A stretch of DNA of 64,000 nucleotides, taken from positions 284,272,165 through 284,336,164 of the forward strand of contig CM061142.1 in the NCBI GenBank assembly GCA_030789695.1, given 5' to 3'. The position numbers were made by a program, and so were the translations under genes. Positions 20,845 through 33,166 of the stretch are shown here, one piece after another (within the stretch, counting starts at the first letter, position 1; the number at the start of each line of letters is the position of its first letter). Under the pieces are notes generated by a model. It made no database searches. It saw only the letters and a list, made by a program, of their open reading frames with translations, and had not been told where the DNA came from. This DNA comes from Scilla litardierei. Taxonomy: Eukaryota; Streptophyta; Magnoliopsida; Asparagales; Asparagaceae.

Positions 20845-22871
20845 AGGCCACGCACTCGGGAGCCCGCTTCCAAGCGGAAGAGATCAGGCGATCCTGGATC
20901 CTCTTCCACTAGGGCAGACTCCCCACCACCTAGCCCACCACCACCCACACTGTCGCCTCCTACCGCACACATTCCACCACCAGCACAGCCCGCCCCCACG
21001 TTCGTTGCGATGGGGATTACGTTCAGAGACGACGCCCAGCGCTCCAGATTTGAGCGTATCTCCCACCGCTCCATCGTACCCACTAGGTTCGTGCACCTCG
21101 CTGACTTCGAGCACCTAGGGGTCCTAGAGGGGCTACTCCAGTTGTATGACAACATGGGGTGGCGTGATTTCTTGTCGGTGTCAACGGACACTTACATCCG
21201 TCCGAAACTAGATGTCATTGGCTCTATTGAGCAGACCCGTGGAGGTTGCTCCTTTCGCCTAATGGATCAGGAGTGTCAGGTCACTCTTGACATGCTCCGA
21301 GCATTCTTCCAGTGGCACGCTTTCCTCGACCCAGACAGAGCTTACAGCCCCACGCTCATCCCACCCCCGTCATTTGACACCCACGCTTTCTGGACACGAA
21401 TCACAGGTTCACCCCTTGCCTTTGACCCTAGTCGGGCCAAGGCCTCTGACATCCTCCACCCGTGCCTCCGCATTGCACAGCACCTTATGGGACCACTTTT
21501 CTTGCGAGGTACGAGCCCGGGACGTTGTCGACGCCAGAGCTCTACATGCTCTATACGATGACACGTTCTAGGGTTTTTGATGGAGACGACGTTCTGGTCC
21601 CCGCTGTAGAGATTGATATCGCCAGTTGGTGCATCGACCGCATCATTATTTCTGTCGACGCTCGGACGCCTATTTGCTGCAGCGGTCTGATTACCCTCTT
21701 GGCTCTTTTGTGCGGAGTTGACCTCCCATATGGCTTGCTGAGACCACCGGGCCCCACCTTACTTTCCATTGATGTTATGGCCCGGATGAGGATGCTTCGT
21801 CCTCATGGTCAACGCCACTGGGTGTGGCTGCACGGTCCCCACAGCACCGATTACATGATTCTGCCGAGCCCTGCTCGGATGCATATTGGACCCACGGGCG
21901 GGGTGTGGATTCCAGCGATGGATCTCCTCATCCCTGCCGCGTACGTGTTAGAGCCTGAGGGTGCTCAGCAGGAGCCCCTCCTTCCACCACTTGACCATGT
22001 GATCCCTCAGCCAGCACTTGCTTCGTCTGTACCTCCCGACACCTCTATCCACACTTCTGTTAGTGTCGGGAGAACTTCAGCTGAGTCCACCCACACCACC
22101 ACCACCACTGTGACCTTTTCGATAGATCCCATTTCTACAGCTAGCCCCGAGCGTCCCCACACCATAGTTGAGTGCGGCAAGCCTTCTTTTGCTTCCGCGG
22201 TAGAGACCCTTTCCTCATTGTTGTTCTCGACTCCTGGGGAGTCATTTTCTGCACCCTTCACGACCTCCCCAGCCGTCGACCTCACTGTCTACACCGCCGC
22301 TGTATTTTCTGAGAGCATCGTGACGTCTATCCCCACTTATGTGTCACTGACCTCTCTGCCCGCCTCGTCATTAGCCACCACTACTGATTCTGATTCCGCT
22401 CCATCCTCTTCGACCATTCATGCGTCTCAGCCTCCCACTGAGGCTGAGCGTCACTTAGCGAGCACAGCACCACCGCACCACCCCACTGTCACACCTATTC
22501 TTTACAGTAGCAGTGCGAGACAGCCACGTACTTCATCCGTTCGTCCCTCCTCTCCACCTCCCCCCGACACTCTAGTTCAGCACCTCCGTGCTCTAGAGGG
22601 GGCAGTTAGTGGACTTAGAGGAGATTTTAGGGCTCTCTCCGCTACTGTCAGAGCCATGGAGAGGCAGGCCGCTTTACTGACTGGTATTCAGGCTTGCCTG
22701 AGCCAGATCCTTGCCCGATTGCCTCCTCCACCCACACCCACCCAGCGTCCACCTCGACCACCACCTCCGCCACAGGACGGTGCTGGTGCACCCCACCCCC
22801 TTAGGCACACACTGGATGCCTTTCATATTTCTGCTGTCGATATTCTGGATATTTTGAGCCTGCTGATTTAG
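20845..22871 (+). pseudogene. ORF1 of element C (Athila ORF1-like), start lost and frameshifted
   Basis: The frame is open from about 20821. Alignment to E places the protein start at 20845, where E's ATG is replaced by GTT/AGG. An early basic run SKRKRSGD resembles a nuclear localisation signal and is conserved in E. A P-rich spacer follows, then a conserved domain (GITFRDDAQRSRFERIS...) to about 21490, where a one-base deletion shifts the frame. It resumes as FLARYEPGTLSTPELYMLY and runs to 22871. The C-terminal half is S/T/P-rich, with a short coiled-coil-like segment (LRALEGAVSGLRGDFRALSA) and a poly-P stretch. Function unknown; no transmembrane segment of an envelope protein is apparent. 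Confidence 0.7.
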
Positions 22872-23122
22872 CACTCCTCCTCCACATACTTATTGGTCAC
22901 TTTTTGTTCTTACCTGTCTATATCCTTTTGGGAGCGAGGGAGTATTTTTGGGGACACCTATTTGATACTATTTTGATCTCTGCATGCACCACCCGCATAT
23001 CTGCATTCATCACTTACACTCCCATCACATTTTTCTTTTTATTTCCTTTTTTTTATTTTATTTTCATCATGCATGCATCCTCACCCACCCCACCCATTTT
23101 TGTCTCTCGGTGTGCCACACTT

Positions 23123-23144
23123 TGCACATTGAGGACACTGTGCA
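23123..23144 (+). other. Conserved hairpin in C 3' region (compensated stem)
   Basis: Stem TGCACA/TGTGCA with the core TTGAGGACA. A and B have TGCATTG/CAATGCA around the same AGGA/AGGG. Pairing is kept while the bases differ, which suggests that structure matters. Confidence 0.5.
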
Positions 23145-24669
23145 CTTTAGATTGGGGGAGTGAGTTCTCACGCACTTTTTATTTTTTTTGTCGCCTTTTA
23201 TTTTTATTTTACCACCTTTTCTTTGTTTTCACACTTATTTTCACCCACTTTTTCTTTTTTTCCATGCATCACGTCTTTCTTACTTTTTATGTGTGCTGCA
23301 TATGTACATTAGTTTCTACTTTCTTTTTATTCTTATTTCTTTTATCCTTTTTTGCTAGAGATGAATTTCCTATGATGACGATGACGTGGTATTAGCTTAT
23401 CTCTATACGCATATTATCTTGTCATGCTATAGTTTTTATTTCAGATATCATATGCTATGTCTTGCTATGCATTTGAGATAGTAACCCGCACCTTCATGTA
23501 TGTATATGGATGAAATTCTTTTATTAGCTGAGCCTGATGATTTTTACTGTATACCCTTCATAGAAAACACACCAAGCTTCATGCATTGATTGCTTCTATC
23601 TGGAGTACTGCTTTGCTTTCTTATATCACTTCTTATTGCATGAAAATTGTACGCTTCACTTTCAGGTTGATTGAATGTATGCTAGGTTGATATAACTGGA
23701 CTAGTTTACTTTCTGAGATTAAACTGAGTAGATTACATTACTCTGCTGAAAGTTGTCGTGCACATTCTATAGAGTGAACCGAGAGTGATATATATTTCTT
23801 TCTACACATATCTTGAGCATTATTTCTATACATAAAATCATTGGTGAATCTCCCTTTAGCGAATCTTCTATTGGCATTTTTCCCCCGCTGTGAAAATCCA
23901 TGCTCCAACCCCCCTAAAATAAAAAAAGAAAAAAAATACATGTATATCTTTCCTCTTTTGATTTGGGATCACAGTTGTATATATGAATGAAAAAAGAGAG
24001 AAAAGAAGTTCATATATGATCCCATCTCATACTCTTTCTCTCTTTCTTTCCGTTTTTTATTTTTATTTTTGGAGCTTCAAAAATGGGGAATAAGCTTATT
24101 GATTTATATTATGCCACCACGCTTATAGATAAGCTTGGGGGAGAGGATCCAATGATGTGAGAGAGAGTGACTACTTGATTGTGCATGACAACCTAAGCTA
24201 GGTAATTTTCTATACGCGGAGAGATTACTAAAAGTTTTTACGAAATCCAGGAATTGATACTTAGTATGCATTTTATGAAAACCATACCTTTCTATTCTTA
24301 TTGACCCATATTGTGTGATATCTCTTATACTCCAAATAGAAAGCATTCAATTGAAAAGTGAGTGGTCTATGATTATGTATACCACTTTAGATGCTTCAGA
24401 CGATGTTAATTCTAGAATGATTCCATATTTCACACTATTTTGCTATTCTTGGGTTTTCTATTTTGAATGCATCCAGATGATTCTGATATCGAGATAAAAA
24501 TCTTTGGCATGTGTTTTATATTCGCCGTATGCTATATGAGTTAAGCAAACCCTACGTCCTGAGAAAATGATCTAGCACATCTCTCTCTTTGTTTTCTTTC
24601 CTTATCTATTATCCATTTCTTCCTTTTTTTTCCTTTTTATTATTTTTTTCCATCGGGTTCGCCTTTTGT

Positions 24670-24709
24670 TCGTCTTCCTCTAGGACGAGTAAGAGGTAAG
24701 CTTGGGGGA
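24670..24709 (+). other. PPT-proximal hairpin and polypurine tract of element C
   Basis: TCGTC and GACGA pair around TTCCTCTAG (24670-24687). AAGCTTGGGGGA (24698-24709) is the plus-strand primer tract, three bases before the 3' LTR. Confidence 0.65.
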
Positions 24710-24712
24710 TTT

Positions 24713-25586
24713 TGATCACTCCATATTTTACACCTTTTTCTGCATGTTTCCATGCCGATTTGGTCACCCATATCGCGTTTTTTAAATTATTCGACAATAT
24801 TGCGATGCTTTTCACTATTTCTTGTTTTTGTCGGATTTCAGGAAATATGGAGCGATTTGGAGCGAAAACGAGATCAGAGGAGTTTCACGCACTTAGGAGT
24901 GTCGCCCCACGACTCATTCGAGGACTTATCAGCGATAGAGGATGAGCGGAAGAAGAAGGAAATCAATAGGAGCGACGAGGAGGCGAGAAGAAAAAGAAAT
25001 GGACTCAACAGCACACCACTCGGCCGAATAGACCACTCACTCGGCCGAGCAAGAAGCCCTACTCGACCGAACAGAACGGATACGCACTGGATATTTTTAG
25101 CGTATACTCGGCCGAACAAAGGAAGCCCACTCGATCGAGTGAGAAAGTTCGCTCGCCCGAGTGGTACATGGAATTTGTCCAGAGAAAGGCCAAAGTTACT
25201 GGAATTTTCAGAGATCCTGTGGAGGCCCACTCGGCCAAACATGAATGCTCACTCGGCCGAGCGATGAAGTCCACTCAGCCAAGCCACCCCCAAAGACAGA
25301 ACCTGAGAACCCCCGAAGTTACTGTTTTTCTGCAGGGTTTGTCACTCGGTCAAGTGACAAGGGTCACTCGGCCGAGTGACCCTCTGTGACTGCTGTTAGG
25401 GCTGCGAATTCTGGGCTGCGCAGGGGCAGTTTTGTTACGAATTTTGGACGATTTTAGAGGGTATTTAAACCCTATTTTTACCCTAGTTTAGAAGGGACTT
25501 GAAAATATATTTTTAGACTTTCTTTTAGGATTTTGACGGCTACTCTTTTGTAAAATCTCAGCTGGAGATCGTCGGCGTCAACATTG
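24713..25586 (+). repeat. 3' LTR of element C, first part
   Basis: Begins TGATCACTCC and matches the first 870 bp of 14287-16059. It is interrupted by Copia element D after CATTG (25582-25586). Confidence 0.93.
25582..25586. repeat. Target site duplication CATTG, left copy (element D)
   Basis: CATTG precedes TGTAGGAGG and is repeated at 33668-33672. The uninterrupted C LTR at about 15157 has a single CATTG, confirming the insertion site. Confidence 0.95.
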
Positions 25587-26904
25587 TGTAGGAGGATATG
25601 TGCCCATAAGGCAATTTATCCTAAGTATACGTCTTGTTCATACTGAATATGGTACCTATTATTCTAAGTATGAAATCGTTTGTATTAATATACTTAGATA
25701 ATGTCCATAGACTTATAGTTAGGTCCTTACGTATCGAGATGAGATCTCGATTATGAGTAAGTAAGCGACCGAATAGAAACGTAAGTCTTAAACGGTTCGT
25801 GGTCATAGATGTGTCGAGAACTGGATATCGACACATCGGATAGACGACTGTGTCTTAGTCTTACCTTAGGATAATGATGATCTCATAGTCATTCGACTTG
25901 GTTAAGTCGGAGACGAGACACAGGTGCTCATTGGAGAATGAGTTCACTGAACGACCAAATAGAGTTATTAAATGGTTAACTTTAACTAAACTGTCTTTAA
26001 TAACTCTAGAGTGATGACAGGTTAACTAGTCCTTATGACCTGAAGTCATTTGTACGAACCTGTGAGCGAACCGTGTAGCTTAGACCTATGATCTAGCTTC
26101 GAGGCTAGGCCTGCTGAAAGATCTTACATTGAGTTGAACCCGAAGCTCTCGAGGCGAGTAGATGACTAAGATGGGATTTGTCACTTCCGTTAAAGGGAAG
26201 TTGGTGTTACAGGCTCAGTACGATCTTTGTGTTAATCCTCGGCCGGGGTACGTTGTAAAAAGTACAACGTGAATACAACAAAGACCTCCGTATAGTGACC
26301 AATATTGTCTAATAGGGTTGACAGTAAACCATACCCTAGGCCAACAGGAACACAGTCTTGACGAAGGGACTATAGCTAACGGAGTTCATCACTTACACAG
26401 CCAATGTAAACCCAATGATGCTTTTTGTCAAAGGGGTCGATCACGTTATGATGATTCTGAAACAGGGACGACAGCTACTGCTCGTGGTGATCGTCGTCTA
26501 GGGGTTCCGAGACCCAACCTATAGTAAGGTCAGGCTGTAGGGTTTCACACCGAGTAGTGCTCGTGTCTTAGTAATAGGAAGATTAATTGAGAGAGATTCA
26601 TTTGATGATGTTGAATAGTTAATATTCACAAAGCTTGTTGTGAAAATTAGTCGTAATAGCAATGTGGACAAATGTTGCATCTGATGCAAACAATGATTAA
26701 ACGTGTCATAAATTGGTTACGACAAATTTAGTAGGAACAAATATATTGGAAAGGGTTACCTGGCTGACGGGATCGTCCCGGTCTAAATACAGGTGCAAAC
26801 CGCGTCCAAATCGGAGCTCAAACGAGCCAAGAAATGCGAAAACAGTTCAAGGCAAGGGGGGTTGTACCCACTGGGCTAACAAGCCCATACCCAGAGGCAA
26901 AACG

Positions 26905-27010
26905 GGGGCGGCCCGCTGCGGCAGCGGGCACACGCCCGCTGCCCAGCGGGCAGGCGGCCCGCCTCTGTTGCCTTGGGCGGGCGCGCCCGCTAAGCTTAGC
27001 GAGCGCGCTC
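26905..27010 (+). repeat. GC-rich palindrome cluster in D 5' LTR
   Basis: Alternating GCCCGCTG and CAGCGGGC units separated by a few bases, about 330 bases upstream of the TATA box. The 3' LTR copy (32525-32690) has more units, so copy number changed after or during insertion. Confidence 0.8.
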
Positions 27011-27340
27011 GCAACTTAAGTTAATTTTAGGGTTTTTGAAACCCCAAATGACGACTACGAAAATTTGATTTTTGCCCGACTTTGGGCAATTGTTTGAAGG
27101 GTCAAACAAAGTCGAAATTCGTCGCCGTTGGTTCCTACGCGTTCACCATTCGAAGCCCTTCGGATTGATAGCTTGTTTGGTGTCTAAAGTTTAATGAGCG
27201 AAGTGAATTAATTAGTTAAAGTTTGCTATTATGAAAAGCTCACTTAAACTACAAATTAAGCTAAATTGGCTTAATTGAATTTTCCTCTCTTTTGCAAAAG
27301 TCCCACTTGCTCACAACGAAAGAGTGAGTGTCGACCCCCT

Positions 27341-27348
27341 ATATAAAT
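27341..27348 (+). promoter_or_regulatory. LTR TATA box, element D 5' LTR
   Basis: CCCCCTATATAAATAGGGG is a TATA box within a near-palindrome. The 3' LTR has CTATATAAATAGGGG at 33018-33032. Confidence 0.7.
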
Positions 27349-27977
27349 AGGGGTGCACTCTCTTCATTGAAACACACACCAAGTCCTCGATCGAGTAGCT
27401 CCCGACTTTTAGAGCAAGCTCGATCGGCAACTAAACTACTCTCTCTCGCTCGCTCTCTCTCTCTCTCTCTTCTTATTCTCCCAGGTAGTCCTAGCAAGAC
27501 TACAAAGGGGGTTTGAATTTGCATCCAAACGTCTAAGACGCGGGTTCTAGTCAAGTGAAACTTTCTACCGCGTGTGATCGGGTCGGAGGCGAAAGTCGGT
27601 TCGGGCGGATCGGTTCGAGGGTGTGAGGCGGCTCAGGCGGATCGAGTTAAGGCGGCTCGGCTACGAGGAGCTTCAGAAGACGGTGCGGTACATCTTGCCT
27701 GCTCCAGGGCCAAGATTCCGGGTATGTGGTTAAGTAATTTTTACTATATATTTAATTTATCGCTTTAGGATAGATCCCTCTTGGGGTGGTCAGATCCACC
27801 CCAAGTTGGCATAGATCGGGCTAGGTTCTGGCTCCCGCAGAGCCTAGCTAAATTGTTTAGCTAGCTTAAAAAGTTTTTGTTTTGTTTTTTCCGCTGCGCT
27901 TTTAAGCCCTTGTGTTTCGTCCGACTTAGGACGGACACAGACCCGAGCTCTAAGGGTCCGCCAAAACCCCCAACAGG

Positions 27978-27990
27978 GGTATCAGAGCCA
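27978..27990 (+). other. Primer binding site (initiator tRNA-Met), element D
   Basis: GGTATCAGAGCC begins three bases after the LTR end. It matches the usual TGGTATCAGAGC primer site of plant Copia elements except the first base. Confidence 0.85.
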
Positions 27991-29938
27991 CAGTTATGTT
28001 TTTGATCTATTTAAGCGATGTCTTTTAAATCTTTAAAATTGCTTAATTTTAACATACGAACTATTTTAGCTTTATGTTAAAATTAGTTTAAAATTGTTTT
28101 GTGTTTTAAAAAATTGTTTTTACAACACGGAAATTTTTTTTGGGATGATTTAATATTATGCGATAATTTTGAATGGGTCTCTAATGTTTTAATGCTTTAT
28201 AAAAATTTTTATGAGATATAATAAGTTTTCCGAGCATTTAATAGTTTTAAAAGTTTATGTAACTTCAAAAGAAATATTTTTATTTTTGAAATTTAATTGT
28301 CTTAAGTTACATAATGGTTAGAAATTTTAAAACTTTATTTGAAAGCTTTTAAAACAATTTCTAATGATTTTAAAAGTGTTTTAAAATTGCTTTAATGGAT
28401 ATGTAAATTTAAGAAATATTTTATTTCATACGATGAAATGATAAACTTGTTTCTTTTATTTTACATATAAGTTTCTAAATTATTTATGCGATATTTTAAT
28501 CTTAGAAATGTTTGATTAAAATTTTGAAGCCTAGGTTTTAAAATTATTTGATAATTTTATGAAACCTAGTTTTATGTGATAAAAATGTTTTAAGCTTTAA
28601 AATTTTGATCTTTAAATTTAATTGTTAAATTTTAGACTTGCATGTTATTTATTATGTAGATAATTTTAACTTGCAAATTCTCATTATATGTCACTAAATA
28701 AAACTTTTATTTATGCGGATAAATTAGTTGTTTCATTTTCTTTTAATGGATATGTTGAATAATGTATTCATGAACCTTATTAGGTTAGCCATTAAATGTT
28801 TAAAATTTTATGAGATGAAATTGTAATAAGCTAGTGACATGATATGTTTGATAAAACAAAACAACATCAAAACCTAATACCAGATTAGGGTAGTCCCTTT
28901 GATTGTCAATCATTTCATTAAATCGTTTAATTGATGATTTTCATAAAAGAATAATGTTGAAACATGTTGTAATTGTTTTATAAAATCCTAATTAGATTGG
29001 GGTAGCACGTTGAACGAATGAACCTTATAGTTGATAAGGATTAATAAAAATTGTTCAACCAATCCATAAAATTTTGAATTTTAGGATCCACTAGTTGATA
29101 AGGATTAACTAGTTTTCTTAATTAAAAGCCATTTAGTTGTTTGGACGAACATAAAATTGATGAAAACTCTTCAATGGATCATGATGTCGGTCAATGTGCT
29201 TGGCTAAGTTTGCTGGACCAACCTAGCTAGACTAGGTACTAAGTGATCCTGGCTTAGTCAATTCCCTGGCTGCGTCCGCTAGACCGCAAGGAGTCGATTC
29301 ATGACTGTGTAAGTCCATCGACTATACCTAAGTCAAATACAATAATAATCTTGTTCAAGATAAATCGTAGCCCTTCTTATTTTAGGAGTTGGCAACTGTA
29401 AGAAACATGTTACGGTTGTTGAGCTACACTCAAGCCGTGACATGTCAATCTTATAGAAACCGATTTCTTGATATACATCTTGACCTGATTGAAATCGATG
29501 TCTCATCCTCCGAGCATCGGCGTAAGTCTAACCAAGAATGTAGTCTAAGTCCTGACCCAAACCAACGTGTCGTGTATACACCGAGCGACGGGGCAAGTCA
29601 GGCTAGAGACGAAAACAAGGGTCCGACTAGGCTAGCCATTGTGATCTGGATGAGCACACTCATGATCACAAATGACTAGGGATAAAATCGATAGGGAATC
29701 ATAATTAATATGATTGACGATGAGTTCGTCTACCGACTGCAGAATCGGATAACTTATTGAGACACACTCAAGGTTGTCAGACTCGGGGTAGTCGGATCCC
29801 TCTCTCACAAATGTTATTATATAATAAATTGTTTATTATTATGGCTTTAATAAATTTAGTGGGAGAATACAGTTTTATTAAAACCATTAAAACTATACAA
29901 TGAACATATACTGACTAAAGTATTTATAAAAATGCAGA
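27991..29938 (+). other. AT-rich non-coding leader of element D
   Basis: Nearly 2 kb, very AT-rich at 28000-28900 and then of ordinary composition. No long or familiar frame. The 96-residue frame at 29389-29679 has no features I recognise. Confidence 0.6.
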
Positions 29939-30766
29939 ATGGATTCGGGTCTTAGATATATAGTTGAGAAGAACGTGCTCGATGGAACGAACTACAAAGA
30001 CTGGCTTAGGAACATTAAGTTGGTCCTTTCCCTAGCCGGGATTGGATACGTACTGTTCGAGGACGCTCCGGAGAAGCCCGATGACGATTTGACCTTCGAG
30101 GAAAAGGAAGCCTATAAACTATACCAGAGGGATGCAGAGAAGGCCAGGTGCCTTACTTTGGATTCGATGAGTAACGAACTGCAGAGGAAGCATGAACATA
30201 TGGATGTTCAAAGTATGCTTCTAAATGCACAAGAGTTATACGGCAAGCGGTCTAGAGCTGCCAAGTTCGAAGCCACCAGCAACCTCTGGGGCACAAAGAT
30301 GGAGGCAGGGCCTGTACATGATCATGTTATCGAGATGATCGGGTACGTAGAGGACGCCGCCCAGTTAGGATTTGTCCTGGACAATGAGATGTCTGTGGAC
30401 AATATCCTTAAGTCTTTAACTCCTGAATTTAAGCCTTTCATCACTGGTTTTATAATGAATAGTCTTGAAACAGATCTTCCTGGTCTCCTCAATATGCTTA
30501 GGCAATTTGAGGAGATTGAGAAGAAGCCGACTGCATTGGTTGTTGGGTCTGCTTCTTCCGAACAGCCGAAAGGCAAGGGTAAGAAGAGACAGGTCCCGCA
30601 ACCTGCGAAGGCGAAGAAAGTGAAGAAAAAGACTAAAGGGGCCCCGTCAAAATCTGAGTGCTTCCATTGCCATAAGATTGGCCACTGGAAGAGGAACTGT
30701 AAGATCTATCTTGCAGAGAAGAAGAAGGGGCATACTTATGCCTCTACCTCAGGTACAACAAATTAA
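29939..30766 (+). CDS. gag: Gag polyprotein of Copia element D, intact frame
   Basis: 275 residues, Copia-type Gag. The N-terminus (residues about 5-35, with LDGTNYKDWLRNIKLVL) is the hallmark of the plant Copia capsid. A central helical UBN2-like part runs to about residue 200, then a K-rich linker and a CCHC zinc knuckle CFHCHKIGHWKRNC near residue 240. It should form the virus-like particle and bind RNA. The stop follows about 20 residues after the knuckle, where protease would normally continue, so this is a Gag-only element. The frame is uninterrupted. Confidence 0.88.
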   Translation: MDSGLRYIVEKNVLDGTNYKDWLRNIKLVLSLAGIGYVLFEDAPEKPDDDLTFEEKEAYKLYQRDAEKARCLTLDSMSNELQRKHEHMDVQSMLLNAQELYGKRSRAAKFEATSNLWGTKMEAGPVHDHVIEMIGYVEDAAQLGFVLDNEMSVDNILKSLTPEFKPFITGFIMNSLETDLPGLLNMLRQFEEIEKKPTALVVGSASSEQPKGKGKKRQVPQPAKAKKVKKKTKGAPSKSECFHCHKIGHWKRNCKIYLAEKKKGHTYASTSGTTN

Positions 30767-32010
30767 ATTCAATAAAACATAATTATTTCCAATCACATAG
30801 TATGAGATACTGAGACATCTGTGTAATATATACAGGTGGTTGAAATGAAGCGAAGATTGGGAGAAGTACGGAGGACGATCGGTAATCTGAGAAATTGTTG
30901 CTGCTAGGGCCGTTCAAAGATTCAAGAGACATGATCGAGAAGGAGATGATACTAAATTTTATTTAAATAAAATGTATCATTTCTTAAAGGTTGAAAACAA
31001 TGATTGAGTGTTCTACACTCAAAGTTTATTGGATAAACATATTACGGTTTTTCTTTATGAATCCGTTGTTTTAATGAATGTCTCGAAAATTGTGTTTTCT
31101 GTTGAGTTGAAATTTGATTGGCTTAAATTTTCTGTGATTGTGACTTTCTGAGATGGTTGCAAAAATTTTCGAATTATGATGCGAAGCTTCGGAAAATGTT
31201 GTTTTTTGGAGCTGACTTAATGTTATAGTCAATTGGTAGTTAAGTATAGGTTCCATGGGCATATAAATTGTGTGCGATCACAATTATATGCATATTAAGA
31301 TAAATTCTTAATAAACTGCATTTAGTTATTAAAGATTTAGTATTAAATGTGGTTAAGGGAAAAGTACAGTGTAGGACGTTTTGATTGCGCGAGTCAATGT
31401 CAAGATTCCTTAAAACGATCTTGACTTGACTCATTCGTCAAACCGAACCCGACACCAGTACATTCCATCTAAAGCACTTACCAAATGGTTATATCTTCGT
31501 ATATATAATCTAAATTTGATTTAGATATAATATTGAAGTATTTAACCAGGTAATTCTTAAAGTCAGTGGGAGTCAGCTCGTATACTTAGTTCTGGTTTCT
31601 CGGACTAAGTAAAAAGGATTTCCACCTTAAATGAATCATCTATATAAAACATTGAATCAAAATCGTTTTGATTTAATCGTATATATAGAGACTTAGGGTG
31701 TCACGTATGTACTCGACATATTGACACAAGATAAGTGGAATGAGCTGAGACTGACTTATAGAAATGTTAGACCCTACATCTAGATTGTATAAGCTAACTG
31801 TTAGCTATACAAAGATAGGAAAAATTGATCCAGATCATTTTTCCAGAGGATCAACCTTGTGTGATCAAGAGATGTATTAATTAATCCATTAAAATTCGTT
31901 GTAAATACTCGTTAGTAAAACCACTCTTAGGTTCGTCATAGAAATGTCAAAGTGACTGATATGCTATAACGGTATGAGATACCAAGATAAATAGCCTAAG
32001 TGCAAATGGG
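30767..32010 (+). other. Non-coding 3' interior of element D
   Basis: About 1.2 kb with no protease, integrase or RT signature in any frame. It ends in TGCAAATGGGAGA (32001-32013), the purine tract before the 3' LTR. Confidence 0.7.
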
Positions 32011-32524
32011 AGATGTAGGAGGATATGTGCACATAAGGCAATTTATCCTAAGTATACTTCTTGTTCATACTGAATATGGTACCTATTATTCTAAGTATGA
32101 AATCGTTTGTATTAATATACTTAGATAATGTCCATATACTTTTAGTTAGGTCCTTACGTATCGAGATGAGATCTCGATTATGAGTAAGTAAGCGACCGAA
32201 TAGAAACGTAAGTCTTCAACGGTTCGTGGTTATAGATGTGTCGAGAACTGGATATCGACACATCGGATAGACCACTGTGTCTTAGTCTTACCTTAGGGTA
32301 ATGATGATCTCATAGTCATTTGACTTGGTGAAGTCGGAGACGAGACACGGGTGCTCATTGGAGAATGAGTTCACTAAACGACCAAATAGAGTTATTAAAT
32401 GGTTAACTTTAACTAAACTGTATTTAATAACTCTAGAGTGATGACATGTTAACTGGTCCAACAGTTCAAGGCAAGGTGTGTTGGACCCACTGGGCTAACA
32501 ACCCCATACCCAGAGGCAAAACGG

Positions 32525-32690
32525 GTGCAGCTTGCTGGCCGCAGTGGGATAACGCCCGCTGCACAGCGGGCGCGGCCCGCTACAGCAGTGGGCAAAGCAG
32601 CGGGCGCTGGCCCGCTGCAAGCATTGGGCGCACGCCTGCTGCCCAGCGGGCAGGCGGCCCGCCTCTGTTGCCTTGGGCAGGCACGCCCGC
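32525..32690 (+). repeat. Expanded GC-rich palindrome cluster in D 3' LTR
   Basis: More GCCCGCTG/CAGCGGGC units than the matching part of the 5' LTR. Since LTRs are identical at insertion, the difference arose afterwards by slippage or recombination, or was copied in. Confidence 0.75.
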
Positions 32691-33117
32691 AACTTAAGTT
32701 AATTTTAGGGTTTTTGAAACCCCAAATGACGGCTACAAAAAGTTGATTTTTGCCCGACTTTGGGCAATTGTTTGAAAGGTCAAACGAAGTCGAAATTCGT
32801 CGCCGTCGGTTCCTACGCGTTCACCATTCGAAGCCCTTCGGCTTGATAGCTTGTTTGGTGTCTAAAGTTTAATGAGCGAAGTGAATTAATTAGTTAAAGT
32901 TTGCTTTTATAAAAAGCTCACTTAAACTATAAATTATGCTAAATTGGCTTAATTGAATTTTCCTCTCTTTTGCAAAAGTCCCATATTGCTCACAACGAAA
33001 GAGTGAGTTCTGACTTGCTATATAAATAGGGGTGTGCTCTCTTCGTTGAAACCCAAACCAAGTCCTCGATCGAGTAGCTCCCGACTTTTAGAGCAAGCTC
33101 GATCGGCGACTAAACTA

Positions 33118-33118
<1 letters not shown>

Positions 33119-33162
<44 letters not shown>
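33119..33162 (+). repeat. (TC)n microsatellite in D 3' LTR
   Basis: About 22 units, against about 14 interrupted units at 27438-27470 in the other LTR. Confidence 0.95.

Positions 33163-33166
<4 letters not shown>

Larger units (their letters stand above)
22872..24712 (+). other. 3' untranslated interior of element C
   Basis: Pyrimidine-rich non-coding DNA with a hairpin (23123-23144) followed by GATTGGGGGAG (23150-23160), a second tract AAGCTTGGGGGAG (24131-24143), and the primer tract AAGCTTGGGGGA (24698-24709) directly before the 3' LTR. Frames here are F/L-rich and judged non-coding. Confidence 0.65.
25587..27975 (+). repeat. 5' LTR of element D
   Basis: 2389 bp, TGTAGGAGG...CCCCAACA. 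It contains a GC-rich palindrome cluster (about 26905-27010), a TATA box (27341-27348) and a CT microsatellite (27438-27470). Arginine- and alanine-rich frames within it are chance. Confidence 0.93.

Noticed and set aside
20679..21191. Minus-strand frame of 170 residues opposite ORF1 of C
   Set aside because: Shadow of the GC-rich ORF1 reading frame; the same shadow occurs in E (63148-62606).
22904..23395. 163-residue F/L-rich frame that could suggest a membrane protein
   Set aside because: It is translation of T-rich 3' non-coding DNA in element C and spans the conserved hairpin and purine tract.
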